Source of the DNA: Cherax quadricarinatus
Taxonomy: Eukaryota > Arthropoda > Malacostraca > Decapoda > Parastacidae
Length of the DNA stretch: 64,000 nucleotides
Direction: 5' to 3'
Assembly (NCBI RefSeq): GCF_038502225.1
Contig: NC_091382.1
Coordinates: forward strand, 12,576,068 to 12,640,067
The translations under genes and the position numbers were made by a program. The notes under the pieces are model-generated. The model searched no databases and had not been told where the DNA came from. It was given only the letters and a program-made list of their open reading frames with translations. Below are positions 44,160 through 55,279 of this stretch, in pieces (the stretch's first letter is position 1; each line of letters opens with the position of its first letter).

Positions 44160-44500
44160 CTGACAAAAGTTAGCCTGAACGGATTAAGTAAGTTTATTTA
44201 GATACAGGTCCACTGAAGAACAATTGTCATACATAACATATACAAGACAAGCCAGGGGGAGATGGAAATCTTCAGCTCAAGATCTTTCAAACTTCTTCTT
44301 GCATCATCAGGAGCTATTCAATGTAGCAAGACTGGAACACGTGGAATGAGGGGAAATTTTCTCCCCTGGCTAAAGCCGGGGGAGATGGCTGAAGCCGGGG
44401 ATATGGTTAAAGCAATGTGAGATGGCAAAAGCTGGGGGGGAGGGGAATGTCTAAAGCCAAAGGGAAAGAGCAAAAGTCAGTGAAAATGGCTAAAGCCAAA
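44160..44500 (+). repeat. Imperfect minisatellite of about 20 bp (44375-44500) and a SINE tail
   Basis: About seven units of the type 'tggctaaagccgggggaga' with drift. Upstream, 44185-44210 has 'gtaagtttatttagatacagg', a tail word shared with the fragments at 28590 and 31460. Confidence 0.6.
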
Positions 44501-45243
44501 CATGATGAATATACTCCTGGGTCAACAGGACGCCACAATTCATAGTGGTGCAGGAACACCTGTTAGGAGGTGGTCGTGGAAGATTAACGAGGCTCATTAT
44601 CAGTCTACAAAATATTGTAACATAATGTCGATTCTTGTGGAAAATAGACATCTCAGTACCAAGGTCTCCTATAGTGCGAGCTCTATATAGCAGCCTTAGT
44701 CTCAGCATACAAATAACCCACAATGTTTCGGTCCGACCTGGAGAGCGAAACGTCACCACAATAAAATGTCACATTAACTGCATCTTTGTCTATTAACCTA
44801 ACATACAAATTATGCTTCACCTGAATAGATATGACTGATATATGATAGTAATATTTCCCATACAATTTCCTTCAATTTATTCAGTCATCTTTTCAAATAA
44901 TTTTTAAGGTTTTAAAATATTGGATGTAATACCCGAATGGTAATTAATTCATATCTGCATTAATAAATCTACTCTTATATAAATAAAAAGTACTGGCAAT
45001 TTTGTCAACCAACCACCATCGACTTTACAAGCTGTGTTAATTTGTTCTTGAAAATAGTCTTCACTCTGTTTATCACGTCTAAGTTGCCAGATATTATTTC
45101 TGTCCAGAAGTGTCCGGGAACTTTTTTCCGCCACTCTACCAATGCTGGATAGTAAAGAATAACCATGTCTCTACACTATTACAAAAGATTTAATAAACCT
45201 TAACACTGCAAAGTTAATCTTCTGTTCTTCTCTTCCCTACCAG
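44501..45243. other. Intron sequence, one retroelement-like fragment
   Basis: 'aatgtttcggtccgacctgg' followed by 'gagcgaaacgtcac' (44727-44757) resembles Penelope-associated repeats at 41087 and 62378. The remainder is AT-rich. A 61-residue minus-strand frame at 44949-45134 has no family that I recognise. Confidence 0.4.
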
Positions 45244-45501
45244 TCACCGGGACGTGTGAAGAGTCAACCAACTTCAACAACACACATTTCATCAACCCCA
45301 GCGCCCAGGACACTTATATAGGGGCCTGCACACTGACCATCAACCATGTTGACAATAACATCTGTCAGATGAGGTTCGATTTAATCAATCTTAATATCAG
45401 TCAGCCAGATGACAACGGTGTATGTGTGTATGACTTCCTGATGGTGACTGGTGGCATGTCCAGTGTCCCCATAATCTGTGGCTACAACAGTGGTCAACAT
45501 T
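45244..45501 (+). CDS. CUB-like domain exon, first part
   Basis: 258 nt, acceptor 'tcttctcttccctaccag', donor 'gtgagt', phase 1 at both ends and free of stops. The product reads TGTCEESTNFNNTHFINP, then GACTLTI, NICQMRFDL, NGVCVYDFLMVTGG and VPIICGYNSGQH. Cysteine order and the words (NTxFxNP, NICQxRxDF, GVCxxDxxxVTGG, ICGxNxGQH) match a CUB-like family that is expanded in insects and crustaceans and whose members are mostly secreted and uncharacterised. Possible N-glycosylation sites are NNT and NIS. No catalytic domain is visible, so the protein is probably a binding or structural extracellular protein, but function is unknown. Confidence 0.88.
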
Positions 45502-45702
45502 GTGAGTAGATTTGGTACACAGTGAGTAGATATGGTAGACACAGTAGATGTTGCCAGGATCTATCACTTGACGTATCGAAGGATGTTTTGTATCCTCACA
45601 GAAATTCCTTCAGATGTTTGACAAATATTTTACCCTTTTCTGTTTCCCATCCATTCATATTTTCAATATTTTCACTTCAATCTGTGATTGAAGATCTGGC
45701 AT

Positions 45703-45921
45703 AAGAGAGAGAGAGAGGTGAGGAGAGAGAAAAAGAGGGAGAGAGAGAGAGGGAGACAGAGAGAGGGAGACAGAGAGAGGGAGAGAGAGAGAGGGAGAGA
45801 GGGAGAGGGGGAGAGAGAGAGAGGGGGAGAGAGGGAGAGAGGGAGAGAGGGAGAGAGAGGGAGGGAGAGAGAGAGGGAGAGAGAGGGAGGGAGAGAGGGA
45901 GAGAGAGGGGGGGAGAGAAAG
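45703..45921 (+). repeat. GA-rich microsatellite, about 220 bp
   Basis: GAGAGG/GAGA units with GGG interruptions. It lies 200 bp downstream of the exon donor. Ser/Pro/Leu-rich and Arg/Glu-rich open frames across it are artefacts. Confidence 0.95.
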
Positions 45922-45944
45922 ATTGATACAATGGCCGTTTACCA

Positions 45945-46235
45945 CAGCTCATCAAGTCCTGAAAGCCATTTGCCTCCACTCCTGTCTAACATGCTCACGC
46001 ATGGCTATCGATGTCCAAGCTCCTCACATGCAAAACTTTTTACCCCCTCCCTCCGTATAATCCTAGGGCGACCTCTATCTCGCCTTCCTTCCACTACATA
46101 TTTACACAACCTCCAAATGATCCTACTTTACTCCATGCTCTCTCAATGTCCAAACCATCTCAACCTCTCTTCCGACCTCTGGATAATATTTTTGTTAACC
46201 CCCGCACCTCCTCATCACAAAGCTATGGATTCTTT
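45945..46235 (-). mobile_element. Diverged RTE 3' coding fragment
   Basis: On the minus strand it corresponds to the last 90 codons of the RTE protein ('ccatttgcctccactcctgt', 'ctcgccttccttccactaca', 'atgtccaaaccatctcaac') with many changes. Confidence 0.75.
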
Positions 46236-47075
46236 CCATAAGGTTAGGTAAGGTTCGTCAGGAAAAGTGTTTCCTGACGTGGGTCTTAGTCAGATGATAA
46301 CCTGCCATTGGAGCTTTTGGTCATCTCACCGAGGCCTTTCGCTGGCATACCGGTTCACATCTATAAAAATTATGGTCATAGTTATAACCATTTAATAATT
46401 CTCAATAAGGCTGTTGTTGTTCTGGATTCGCTGGGACTCTCCCGGTCCCGGTCTTTTCCAGAAGGTGTCCCGGCCTTGGCTCCCTGTCTTGGGAGTGTCT
46501 GAGACCTGTCTCCCATGGGAGGAGGTACAAGTACCTCCCCAGCTTCGGGACCAACTGTTCCCATGCCTAGCCCCATTCCCCGCCCTCACGGGGTTAGTAG
46601 GGAGAAGCTAGGTCTCTGGTCTGCCATCTTCCCTGCCTCAGGGGTGCTCGTGGGAGTGACAGTCTTGTGATCTGCAGGTGATAACAAACTCTGGCTCAGG
46701 CAGCATCCCCGCCCCAGGAGGGTTCGGGGAAGTGGCGTCTTCTCCACAAGGTTAGTTAGTTAGTTAAAGATTAGCCGGTATTCTCCCGGCCCGGGCCTTT
46801 TCCAAGTGGTGGCCCGGCATTGGCTCCCTCTTTAGTGAGTGTCTGAGACCTAAGTCTCCCATGGTAGGAGGTACAAGTACCTCCTCATCTTTGGGACCAA
46901 CTGTCCCCAGACCTAGCCACAAGCTAGGCCTCTCTGGTCTGCCATCCCCGCCCCAAGGGGGCAAATGGGAATGACAGTCTTATGAGCTAAAGGCTCGGGC
47001 TCAGGCACCTACCCTACCCTAGAAGGGTTAGGCATGGTGTCGATGATCTCCACAAGGTGTTCTATTCTATTCTAT
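46236..47075 (-). repeat. Tandem units of about 320 bp, 3' UTR type
   Basis: Two units (46425-46755 and 46770-47060) and the start of a third (47080-47170) share 'cccggcccggg', 'ggaggtacaagtacctcc' and 'ctggtctgccatc'. The joins carry short microsatellites, TTAG units at 46752-46766 and TCTAT units at 47060-47080. 46240-46410 is a different repeat. The third unit leads directly into the 3' end of the large LINE. Confidence 0.7.
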
Positions 47076-47308
47076 TTGATTCGCCGGTAATCCCGGCCCG
47101 GGTCTCTTCCATTTTGGTGACCCGGCATTGGCTCCCCGGGTAGGGAAGTGACATTTATCTTTACTTGCACCTGTGTGGCAGGTCTTCAGCAGGAAGGGGG
47201 GGGTACCTCACCGGCCCTATGGCCAGATGACGTACCAAACGTTAGTGTGCACTAACAGTGGCTGGTGTGCAGTGCAATGGAGGCCCAAAGCAGGCCCTCG
47301 CAGCAACT

Positions 47309-50035
47309 TCAGCGGGGGGGCGGATGACATGCAAGGACTGGAAGTAAGGTTACGAAGTCCCTGACAGCTAAGTACACAAGATGTGCTGCCTCATTCTCTC
47401 GGGTCTGCCCTACTGGGGTCATTGGGAAGTGTCTACGGCGAAGGGGCATCGTAGCCGGGCAGTCTAACAGGTAGTGCACCAAGGGCTGTGGAACCATTTG
47501 GTCACAATGGGCACAGAGCTCCTCTCGTGCCCGTTCAACAATCCGCGCAGTGGTGAGATACCCTAAGCATAGGCGGTGGATATGCACCCTCAGTTCCCTG
47601 GACTGTGTCCGAAGACTTGGAGGGGGCACCCTGTGGGTCGCCCTGACATACCAACAGAGGCTCCGTGACTCCCCAGGGTCAGGGAATGGGCGCCTTGCCG
47701 CACCAGCAGCCAACAGCGCAATCTGGCTGAGGCTGATGGAGATCGCAGCATGTGGCTGTGCCTCGAGGGTTGCAGTCCTAGCAGCCTCATCTGCAGCATC
47801 ATTGCCAGGGATACCCACATGGCTCGGGATCCAGTTGATGGTAGCCCTGCGACCCTGGGCCATGAGAGTCTGCAGGTCACCCCGGATGGATGTGATTAAG
47901 TGTATGTTGTCCTTTGGCTCTCTGTGCATAAGCGCTTGGATTGCTGCCCTGGAATCAACGTGGATGATGGGGGGATGCTGATGGCCTGCAAGAGCATGCC
48001 GCAGAGCTTGTTGGATGGCAAAGAGTTCGGCCTGGAGGATGGTGCAATGGTCTGGGAGGCGCCAACCTGCTGTCAGATTGCTGTGGAACATCCCAGCAGC
48101 TGTGCGGCCTGCCACTGGGTCTCTGGAGCCATCAGTGTAATACGGCACACACCCTGGGCCTTCCGCACCCACAATGCTAGCCGAGGCAAGGTGGTGCAGA
48201 ATGTCCCGGGTGCAATGCCTCTTGCTGTCTGGTAGGGCTGTCCAGCTCACCGCAAACAGCTCTGGTGCCCAAGGGGGCGGCACCGTGTAGTTCGCTGCCA
48301 GTCTGTCGCAGCCCCCCGCCTGGAGCAATGTCATGGGCAAGAGCTTCTGTGTGGCATCTGCTACCGACCACATCCATCGGCGGCCGGGATGCAGTGGAAT
48401 GACCTGTCCCTGGCGGACCCGTAAATCTCTCATCAGTTTGTCAGCCCCTGGGAGTCGGAGATACTTTGCAATCCTCCTGGCAGCTACCAGTTGGATCCTG
48501 TCTTCAAGAGGCTGTAGCTGCACCTCAAGGTTCAGAGCCACTGCATTGGCCCACCTAGGAGCCCCCAGCATGGCCCGTACAGCTGTGTTCTGGATGACAC
48601 AGAGGGATTTGATGTTTGTGGGTCTGGCGTGAACCAGAGCAAGTGCCCCATAGTCAACGAGGGAACGTATTGCCTGGATGTAGAACAACCTCATGACCTT
48701 GAGGCTGGCCCCAACCCTAGGGTTGGCCATGGCACTCAATGCCCTGACCCTCTGCAGAGCCCTCTCTTTAATGTGGCGCACATGTTTCTGGAAGGTGAGG
48801 TGCCTGTCAATGTAGATGCCAAGGTACCTATAACTGTGAACCCACTCCAGGTCGATGCCCAGGACCCGCAGCCTCTGACTGGGCACCTTGGTGCGAAGGA
48901 TCATGGCTTTGGATTTTGCTGCAGATATCTTGAGTCCCAAGTGACGGCAGGTGGAAGCCAGCAGATCGAGGTCCTCCTGGGCACGCTGCAAAAGCCGGCG
49001 CTTCCTAGGTACGACAAGCGCCAGGTCATCGGCATAGCTGAGGAGGACGGTCCCTCTGGAGAAAGGCAGGCACACCAGCTGGTGCATCAGTACATTGAAC
49101 AGGGTGGGACTAAGCACCCCGCCCTGTGGAGTGCCATTGTCCAGGGTCTTGAGAGAAGAGGCATGCCCCTGGAAGCGTACCCGGGCCCGCCTGTCCTGGA
49201 GATAGGAACGAAGCCATGAAAGCAGCCTGCCTTTAATCCCCCTGCGGGCCAAGAGTGAGAGGATGGCAGGCGCACTGGCTAGCTCAAAAGCTTTCTCGAG
49301 GTCAAGAAAGGCAACAATGTGGGCTTGGGCGTCCGACCCAATGCCGGTCAGTAGAGTGGTAAGGCTTTCAAAAGTGCCCACTCCTCTGGTGAAGCCATAG
49401 AGGTGTTTATGAGGAGGGCCAAGCTTCCACCTCAGGCGCTCCAACACCATCCTTTCAGACACCTTCGAAATGCAACTGGTGAGGGAGATGGGTCTCACAC
49501 TGCCAGGATCCCCAGGCTTAGGAATCGGTATGATGTCAGCCTCCTTCCATACGACAGGGAGTTTGCCAGCTCGCCAAGTCTGGTTGATGACTCCCAGGAC
49601 AGCTGAATGTCCAGAATGGCCAGACCGAGTGATCATGCCATAGGTAATACCATCATGCCCCGGAGCAGTGTCTCGATGAGATGTGAAGGCTGCCTGGAGC
49701 TCCTGGTCGGTGAAGTCTTCATCCATGACATCCCCAGCCTGGCATGCTGCTTGGATCACCATCACCCTTCTAGGAAGGAGGGTGGCTTGGAGGTCCTGGA
49801 GATCCTGAGGCAGTTGAGCCATGGCCGCTCTGGAGGTGAATAGGTCCACCAGACGCTCTGCCTCCGTTGCGGGGTCTGGGTGCAACCGAGCCACACTGCG
49901 ACGCTGCCCAGTGGCCAATCGTAACTTGGTCCAAATCTCAGATAAGGTGGAGGAGTAGCTGAAGGAGGCACACCACTCGAACCATTTAGCCTGCCGGACC
50001 CTGTGTGAGACATGGCGTGCATGCTGCACCACTTC
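47309..50035 (-). CDS. ORF2, reverse transcriptase and RNase H part
   Basis: Continues the endonuclease part upstream after a one-base frameshift in a run of four C at 50036-50039. Motifs in order: APGHDGITYGMI, KEADIIPIPKPGD, RPISLTSCISK, FLDLEKAFELA (first catalytic aspartate), NGTPQGGVLSPTLFN, YADDLALVV (catalytic pair) and YRYLGIYIDRHLTF. The RNase H domain follows with YYTDGSRDPV, LQAELFAIQQAL, IIHVDSRAAIQAL and INWIPSHVGIPGNDAADEAA, so the D-E-D-D set is complete. A CAHCDQM ... HYLLDC knuckle lies near the C-terminus. No stop in over 900 codons. The RNase H domain points to the I group (I, R1-like, Nimb or Ingi clades). The exact clade is not resolved. Confidence 0.9.
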   Translation of the reverse strand, partial: EVVQHARHVSHRVRQAKWFEWCASFSYSSTLSEIWTKLRLATGQRRSVARLHPDPATEAERLVDLFTSRAAMAQLPQDLQDLQATLLPRRVMVIQAACQAGDVMDEDFTDQELQAAFTSHRDTAPGHDGITYGMITRSGHSGHSAVLGVINQTWRAGKLPVVWKEADIIPIPKPGDPGSVRPISLTSCISKVSERMVLERLRWKLGPPHKHLYGFTRGVGTFESLTTLLTGIGSDAQAHIVAFLDLEKAFELASAPAILSLLARRGIKGRLLSWLRSYLQDRRARVRFQGHASSLKTLDNGTPQGGVLSPTLFNVLMHQLVCLPFSRGTVLLSYADDLALVVPRKRRLLQRAQEDLDLLASTCRHLGLKISAAKSKAMILRTKVPSQRLRVLGIDLEWVHSYRYLGIYIDRHLTFQKHVRHIKERALQRVRALSAMANPRVGASLKVMRLFYIQAIRSLVDYGALALVHARPTNIKSLCVIQNTAVRAMLGAPRWANAVALNLEVQLQPLEDRIQLVAARRIAKYLRLPGADKLMRDLRVRQGQVIPLHPGRRWMWSVADATQKLLPMTLLQAGGCDRLAANYTVPPPWAPELFAVSWTALPDSKRHCTRDILHHLASASIVGAEGPGCVPYYTDGSRDPVAGRTAAGMFHSNLTAGWRLPDHCTILQAELFAIQQALRHALAGHQHPPIIHVDSRAAIQALMHREPKDNIHLITSIRGDLQTLMAQGRRATINWIPSHVGIPGNDAADEAARTATLEAQPHAAISISLSQIALLAAGAARRPFPDPGESRSLCWYVRATHRVPPPSLRTQSRELRVHIHRLCLGYLTTARIVERAREELCAHCDQMVPQPLVHYLLDCPATMPLRRRHFPMTPVGQTRENEAAHLVYLAVRDFVTLLPVLACHPPPR

Positions 50036-50980
50036 CCCTGAGCAGACGCATGGACGCAACCGTGGGATTACGCCTGTGCATCTTGCGTACAACATTGATG
50101 CGGTGGTTCTGTTCCCTGATGTCCTCATTGTAAAACCACCAGTCACGTTTATATGACCCTCCGCCTGTAATCTTAGGTATTGCTGCCTCAGCTGCACATG
50201 TGAAGGCCACCTGCAAGCTTTGAGCCGCCTCATCTGGGTCATCTGGAAGGGGAGACTCCACCCACCAACGCTCAATGACCTCCTGGAAGCACTGCCAGTC
50301 GGCCTTTTTTAGATTCCATCTGGGGGTAGGTGTGGGGAGCGGGCACCGCTGGACCATCAGCGTAGTGACCACTGCAAAGTGATCACTGGTGAGACGGGGG
50401 TGGACCTCCCATCTCGCGCTCGAGAGCATCCGCCTAGAGATGAGTGTGACATCCAAGCGGCCACCATAGTGATGGGTTGGCTCACCATTATTGAGGAGGG
50501 CGATCTCAGGGACCTCCTCCAGCACAGCCGCAAGGTGCCTCCCAGCTGCGTTGGTAGGAGAGACAGAAGAAAGTATTGGGTGGTGGGCATTGACATCCCC
50601 AGCCACAACAAGACCCTCCCGTGGGGCGAGTGCTGCCACCTCTGAGATGTCAAGGGTGTACCGAGAGCTTCTGTAAATATTGTAAACCACGAGAGGTCCA
50701 TCCGCCAGGTGTAGGGTGACAGCCTGAACCTCTACGCCCTCCCCACAGTCGATGGGGTCAGTGGAGATTGAATGAGGGATAGTGGTCCTGACGTAGATCG
50801 CCGTGCCCCTGCCAGTCCCTTCCAGGCGCTGAAGGTAGGCAGAGAATCCCGGAATACGTGGCTGCATTTGACGTGACAAATTGGTGAGTGTCTCCTGAAA
50901 CAGGAAGACATCAACCTCATCTTGAACTGCAGCTTCAATCACTAAGTGAATTTTCCGCTGCAGCCCACAAATGTTCCACT
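50036..50980 (-). CDS. ORF2, apurinic-type endonuclease part
   Basis: Read in the frame that overlaps ORF1: IHQWNICGLQRKIHLV, FLFQETLTN (catalytic Glu), GRGTAIYVR, VVYNIYR, VVAGDVNAHHPIL (the GDxNAH motif), GRLDVTLIS and TSDHFAVVTT (SDH motif). These nick the target DNA to prime reverse transcription. The domain is complete. The frame breaks at the C run at 50036-50039, after which the downstream frame takes over. No obvious ATG starts the domain: the same frame stays open upstream through ORF1, so ORF2 may start inside ORF1 or by frameshifting. Confidence 0.88.
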
Positions 50981-50989
50981 GGTGGATCT

Positions 50990-52924
50990 TCAAGGGCCGC
51001 AGAGGTGGCTCACTGATTCCATCTCTGCCTGGGACTCGTCGTCCGTTGTTGGCGACTCCGGGGCCTCCTCCATCACAGACTGGAAGGACTCCTGGATGAT
51101 GGCTTGAAGTTCCATCGAGTCTTTCCTGTCCAGTAGGACCACGCCCAGCATCCATGACAGGAGCTGCCTGCAGGCGCCCCTGTCCTCTGCCGACGGCAGC
51201 AGGCGACAGAGGAGCGCTGAGATGACCCCGATGGTTTTCTTCAGTCGATCCGGAAAGGATTCGACCACTACCTCTGCAGGCATTGAGCTGGACGACCCGT
51301 CGAGGCGGGGCTGGGTCACTGGGTATGTCTGGGTGGCTGTCGACACTGCAGCAGCATAAGCTGGGTGCACCCTGGGCCCGGCATGAGTGGCCATGGGCTT
51401 CCAAGTCCCCTGGCGGGGAACCTCTGCCTGTCGCTGGCCGCTCACAGGAGGGGCCTGTCCTTGGGAAGAGGCCTGCTGGCCGTATGGCAAGGAATGTTGG
51501 TGCCCAGCTGGGACCTGCTGGGCAGTGTGCCTGGCCTATGGCTGGTTTTCCCAATGATTCTGCCTTCTTGGCCACCTTGCCATCTGACGCCGCAGTTGAC
51601 CGCGCTGCTGCAAACCAGTGTCTGCCCTCTGATGCCCCTGCTGGGAGCCCAGTGCTGGGAACTCGCTGGTATTGCCCTCCTGTGGTATCCGGGGAACTGT
51701 GATTGGAGCCCATGCTGACTGTTGCTGGGCAGTTCCAAGGCTGGGTGGCGTCGGGGCCGTCGGGTCGTTCCGATGACGAACCTGCTGCCAGTGCTGCACC
51801 ATCACAGGACAGCTCCGGTTCCAGGCATGGTGCCTCTTTGAGCAGTTGGCACACTTGGGCGCTGGCCGAAGGGCTTCGCCAGGTGGATGTTTGAGGATTG
51901 CAATGCAGTCCTTCGAGTCGTGTGCCTTGCTGCACACACCACACTTCTTCTCTCGCTGGCAGGTGGCTGCAATATGATTGAACCCCTGGCAGTTGAAGCA
52001 TTGTACTGGGCCTGACAGGTATGGTCGGGTCTTGAATCTTCCCCAGACCCCAAGGTCCAGGTGCGTGGGAAGTGGACCTTTGTGGTGGATCAGCACTTGG
52101 CGGGTGGGCACCTTGTTCACCGTTGCAGTGAGTCGCTCCGCCTTGACAATATTGGGCACTTCCAAAATGGGGTCCAGTGGGAGGGGCACAGGGACGTGTA
52201 AAAGCACCCCCTTGTACACCTTCTCCGAAGCAAGCAGTTCCACCATGCTGGGATGGGTCACAACCAGCCCCTTCAACTCCTCGTAAGAGTCTTCGTCCCG
52301 AGGAATGACCAGAACCTCGTTCCTGAGAGTGAACTCGCAGCGGAACTTGAGGTGGGGGAGACCTTCCAGATACCTTACAAACCCGTAGTTGGGAACCTTG
52401 AATTTGTTGAAGGCCCTGGTTGCTTGCGCCCGAGCTGAGCGGGAACTCCTCCTTCCACGTGGAGTCAACCAGTCCCCGTCCACTGTGGAGGCCAACGCAA
52501 CTGGTGTAGGGACCTGGGATGGCTCCATCCTTGCCACTTGAGGAGCTACATCCTCCTGGCTTCCTTCCACGACCCCTATGGCCATCTGGGGGTGCAAGTC
52601 TTCTTGGGTAGGGGCTGCCGACGGACCTAGTGGCAGATTGGTAGGTACAGTAGTCTCCACTGCATCCTTGGCCTTCTTGGTGGGGGCTCCCACCTGCCCC
52701 ACGTCGTCCTCCAACTCGTCCCCGCATTCCAAGGAACGTTTAGGCCGCTCTCCTGGATCTGTCATGGTGACTGTAGGTGTGGGGACAGAGCCAGCAGCAG
52801 AGCTGCTGCCTGTGACCTCACAGCCGCCCACACTGGGTGCAGAGCTGTGAGGCTCAGAGCCCCAGTCGGGGCCCGTAGCCACCCTCTCGTGGCTCACTGC
52901 TCTGAAGCACTGAACACAGTCCAA
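50990..52924 (-). CDS. ORF1, gag-like nucleic-acid chaperone, one in-frame TAG
   Basis: The product binds the element RNA. From Met at 52924 it has a disordered, Pro/Ser-rich N-terminal part, a putative bipartite basic stretch (RGRRSSRSARAQATRAF), a central folded region (KFRCEFTLRNEVLVIPRDE) and three zinc knuckles: CFNCQGFNHIAATC, CGVCSKAHDSKDC and CANCSKRHHAWNRSC. A single TAG at 51536-51538 stops the frame after HWENQP. The same frame is open again for another 180 codons (SLPYGQQASSQGQ to SHLCGP) down to the stop at 50990. It is either a nonsense mutation or a stop that is read through. Confidence 0.85.
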
Positions 52925-53060
52925 GGATCACCAGGAATGACGCTAATCTGTGCGTAAACTAACACAGATTTGCGAACACAACACACACTGTTTTCCAATC
53001 TTCGTCCAGTCGATAATCCTTATGAATTCTCCGATGTCGCTGTGATTGACTGTGACTGTG

Positions 53061-54229
53061 TCCACAAGGTGTCTGAACAACTTCATATTTAGTCCTTTTA
53101 CGTAAAAAAATTATTGACTCCATAATTCTATGTAAATACACGACAGACAGTCCACTAAATCTGAATACAACATTACCTCAAGAGTACAATATTTTATACA
53201 TTATTATCTGTGAGATATTCGTGATAACTCATTTCCAGTGGGGAAAGTTTAATCGAATAAAGTTCAGTAATCCCCCCTGGTGAATTTAGAGGTATAGTGG
53301 AAGGGAAAGTCGTAGGATGGGATGTGATTCTTATTCTCTTAAAACAGTTCTATAACCAGGATGTTGCCATGCATTTGGAACAAATGTTAAAGTTAATGCC
53401 GAACAACGGATAGCTACGTTAGTCATAGAAAACGAATATCCGTAAAGAAATTCCTTTTTACCACACATAACATGTGACACTAATTTATGGGGTTCATGGG
53501 AAGTAAGGATGAGTTTGTACAACTAGCTCCCGCAATGAACATTCCAGATCATAATCTTATTGGCACATAGGTTCGTCTCACAGTCTTACAGATGCGGCTG
53601 ATCACCAGTCGAGGTTCTCATGTTGGTGTTAAATCTGTTCGTATTGCAAGTAAATCATTGATCAATATACATTCATAATTTTATGGATTAAAGAGCATAA
53701 AATTTCTTCGGATTTTTAACCCGAGAGAGGATTAGCCACCAAGGAAAACAGAAGAAAGTCAGTGCGTTATTGAGGACTGTCTTATTTCTTTTGGAGTCCT
53801 TCAGTCTTGTCCCAGAAGATGCGACTCACAACAGTCAACTAACATGTAAATCCACTGGTGAACTTGAAAATAAGGACAGGCGCTGTGGTATCGTGCTGCT
53901 GCTACTGCAGCTGTTATTGGCAGAGTGTAAACCTGCACTGAAAAGTAGATTTACTAAAACTTTCTCACGAATTCTCTGGTAACAGAGTGCATCCAGTCCT
54001 TCACCTGAGGTACCATTGTACATGAAGTGACCTCATCTGTGGATGCTATTCGGCAGAATGCTTCTGCCAGCTTCTTGCAAAGAGAATTGGTTTTCAGCGT
54101 AATCAAAACAACGTCATTAAAACAGGAGAGTCGCATTACAGCCGCAGACAGCAAGTGCAAAGCGAAGTAAGATGCATGTGTCTAGATCCAAAGGACTTTA
54201 TATTTAATGAATAATTCAGATTTTCAAAG
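53061..54229. other. Intron sequence with one SINE fragment
   Basis: 53724-53850 contains 'gagaggattagccaccaagg' and 'agtcagtgcgttattgagg', a SINE-type block related to 29620-29700. The rest has no gene that I recognise. Confidence 0.5.
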
Positions 54230-54336
54230 TCATGTCGAATATTTTTTGTCTAACTTAAGGAACAGATTTAAGGAAGTCAGTATGAAAGCAAAACAATATC
54301 GAAAGGTCCGCAGCCTCTCGAATAATATTTGTAGCA

Positions 54337-55224
54337 TTAGAGCAGATGACGTGGGAGGTAAACTCTGAGTGCTCGTTGATAGTGGGAAGTCCAACAGAAT
54401 ATGGCTAACAAAAACTCGAACCTGACAATTCTTACAGAGTGGGACAGGGTGCCCCTCCATGAGATACCCGATGAGAAGACAGGAGAGAGAGCAGTCTCCC
54501 AACCTTGATAATGATGACAAGAAGACGACCAGAAACCTATACTTGGTTTAGTAGAGTGCAATTTGTTATATAGCAGATAAGACCAACGTTGTTGCCAACG
54601 GTTGCAAAGGTGGGTAGAAATCACAGCACAATAGTCCATGAATGGAACACTTCAATATGAAACTGGGAGGTCATGTACTGCTGACCGCGCAGCAGTGCCT
54701 GCCTGCTCATTGCCCTGTACATCAACATGACCAGGGACCCAACAAAAAACAATATCTTTATGCTTGCTACAGATACGGCATAACCAAAGTTGGATACGAA
54801 GATCCAGGGGATGAGGTTAATCAAATTTTCGTATAACCTGCAAAGCACTAAGGGAGTCTGAAACGACCATGAATTGTGACACAGGCATAGATGCAAAACG
54901 GATAAGTGCTACGAGAATGGCATACAATTCAGCTGTAAAAATACTAGCCGAGGCTAATAAATGCCCCCGTACGACGCTGTTTGGAAACACTGCTGCAAAT
55001 CCAGCACTGTCAGAAGACTTGGAACAATCTGTGTATACTATGATGGCATGAGAATGAGACTGGAAGTGATTAAGAAAATGAAAGCAAGAAGCAACTGTAG
55101 GTATTTGGGATTTCGCGCATGACAGTTGGGAAGAACAGATACGAACCGTCGGACCTTCCCAAGGGAGAAGGGAAAAGTTAGATGCTACGTGAACATTGAA
55201 AGGTTGCAACTGATGAGAAGGCAA
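54337..55224 (-). pseudogene. LINE RNase H and C-terminal region
   Basis: 55224-54817 reads IIVYTDCSKSSDSAGFAAVF, IFTAELYAILVAL and FMVVSDSLSALQVI: the first Asp, the Glu and the second Asp of RNase H. After a break, 54639-54337 holds NRWQQRWSYLLYNKL and KPSIGFW, the usual C-terminal region of this LINE type. Inactive. Confidence 0.8.
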
Positions 55225-55279
55225 AAGTGAATGTTGATGAAGATAAAGGGGACAAATAAGGAACTTCTACTAACATCCG

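Larger units (their letters stand above)
47076..53060 (-). mobile_element. Large GC-rich I/Jockey-group LINE, near full length
   Basis: On the minus strand it has a leader (about 53060-52925), ORF1 with three CCHC knuckles, ORF2 with endonuclease, reverse transcriptase and RNase H, and a short 3' UTR ending in AATAG-type units near 47060. Exact 5' end and target duplication were not found. Base composition is clearly more GC-rich than the flanks. Only two lesions are seen: one in-frame stop in ORF1 and one extra base in ORF2. Confidence 0.9.

Noticed and set aside
44949..45134. Minus-strand 61-residue frame as a host exon
   Set aside because: No recognisable family, no convincing splice pair, and it lies in an intron of a plus-strand gene.
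45655..46251. Ser/Pro/Leu-rich and Arg/Glu-rich open frames
   Set aside because: They are translations of the GA microsatellite and the adjacent RTE fragment.
51283..51738. Plus-strand open frames over the large LINE
   Set aside because: GC-rich coding sequence on the other strand creates long shadow frames; no motifs of their own.
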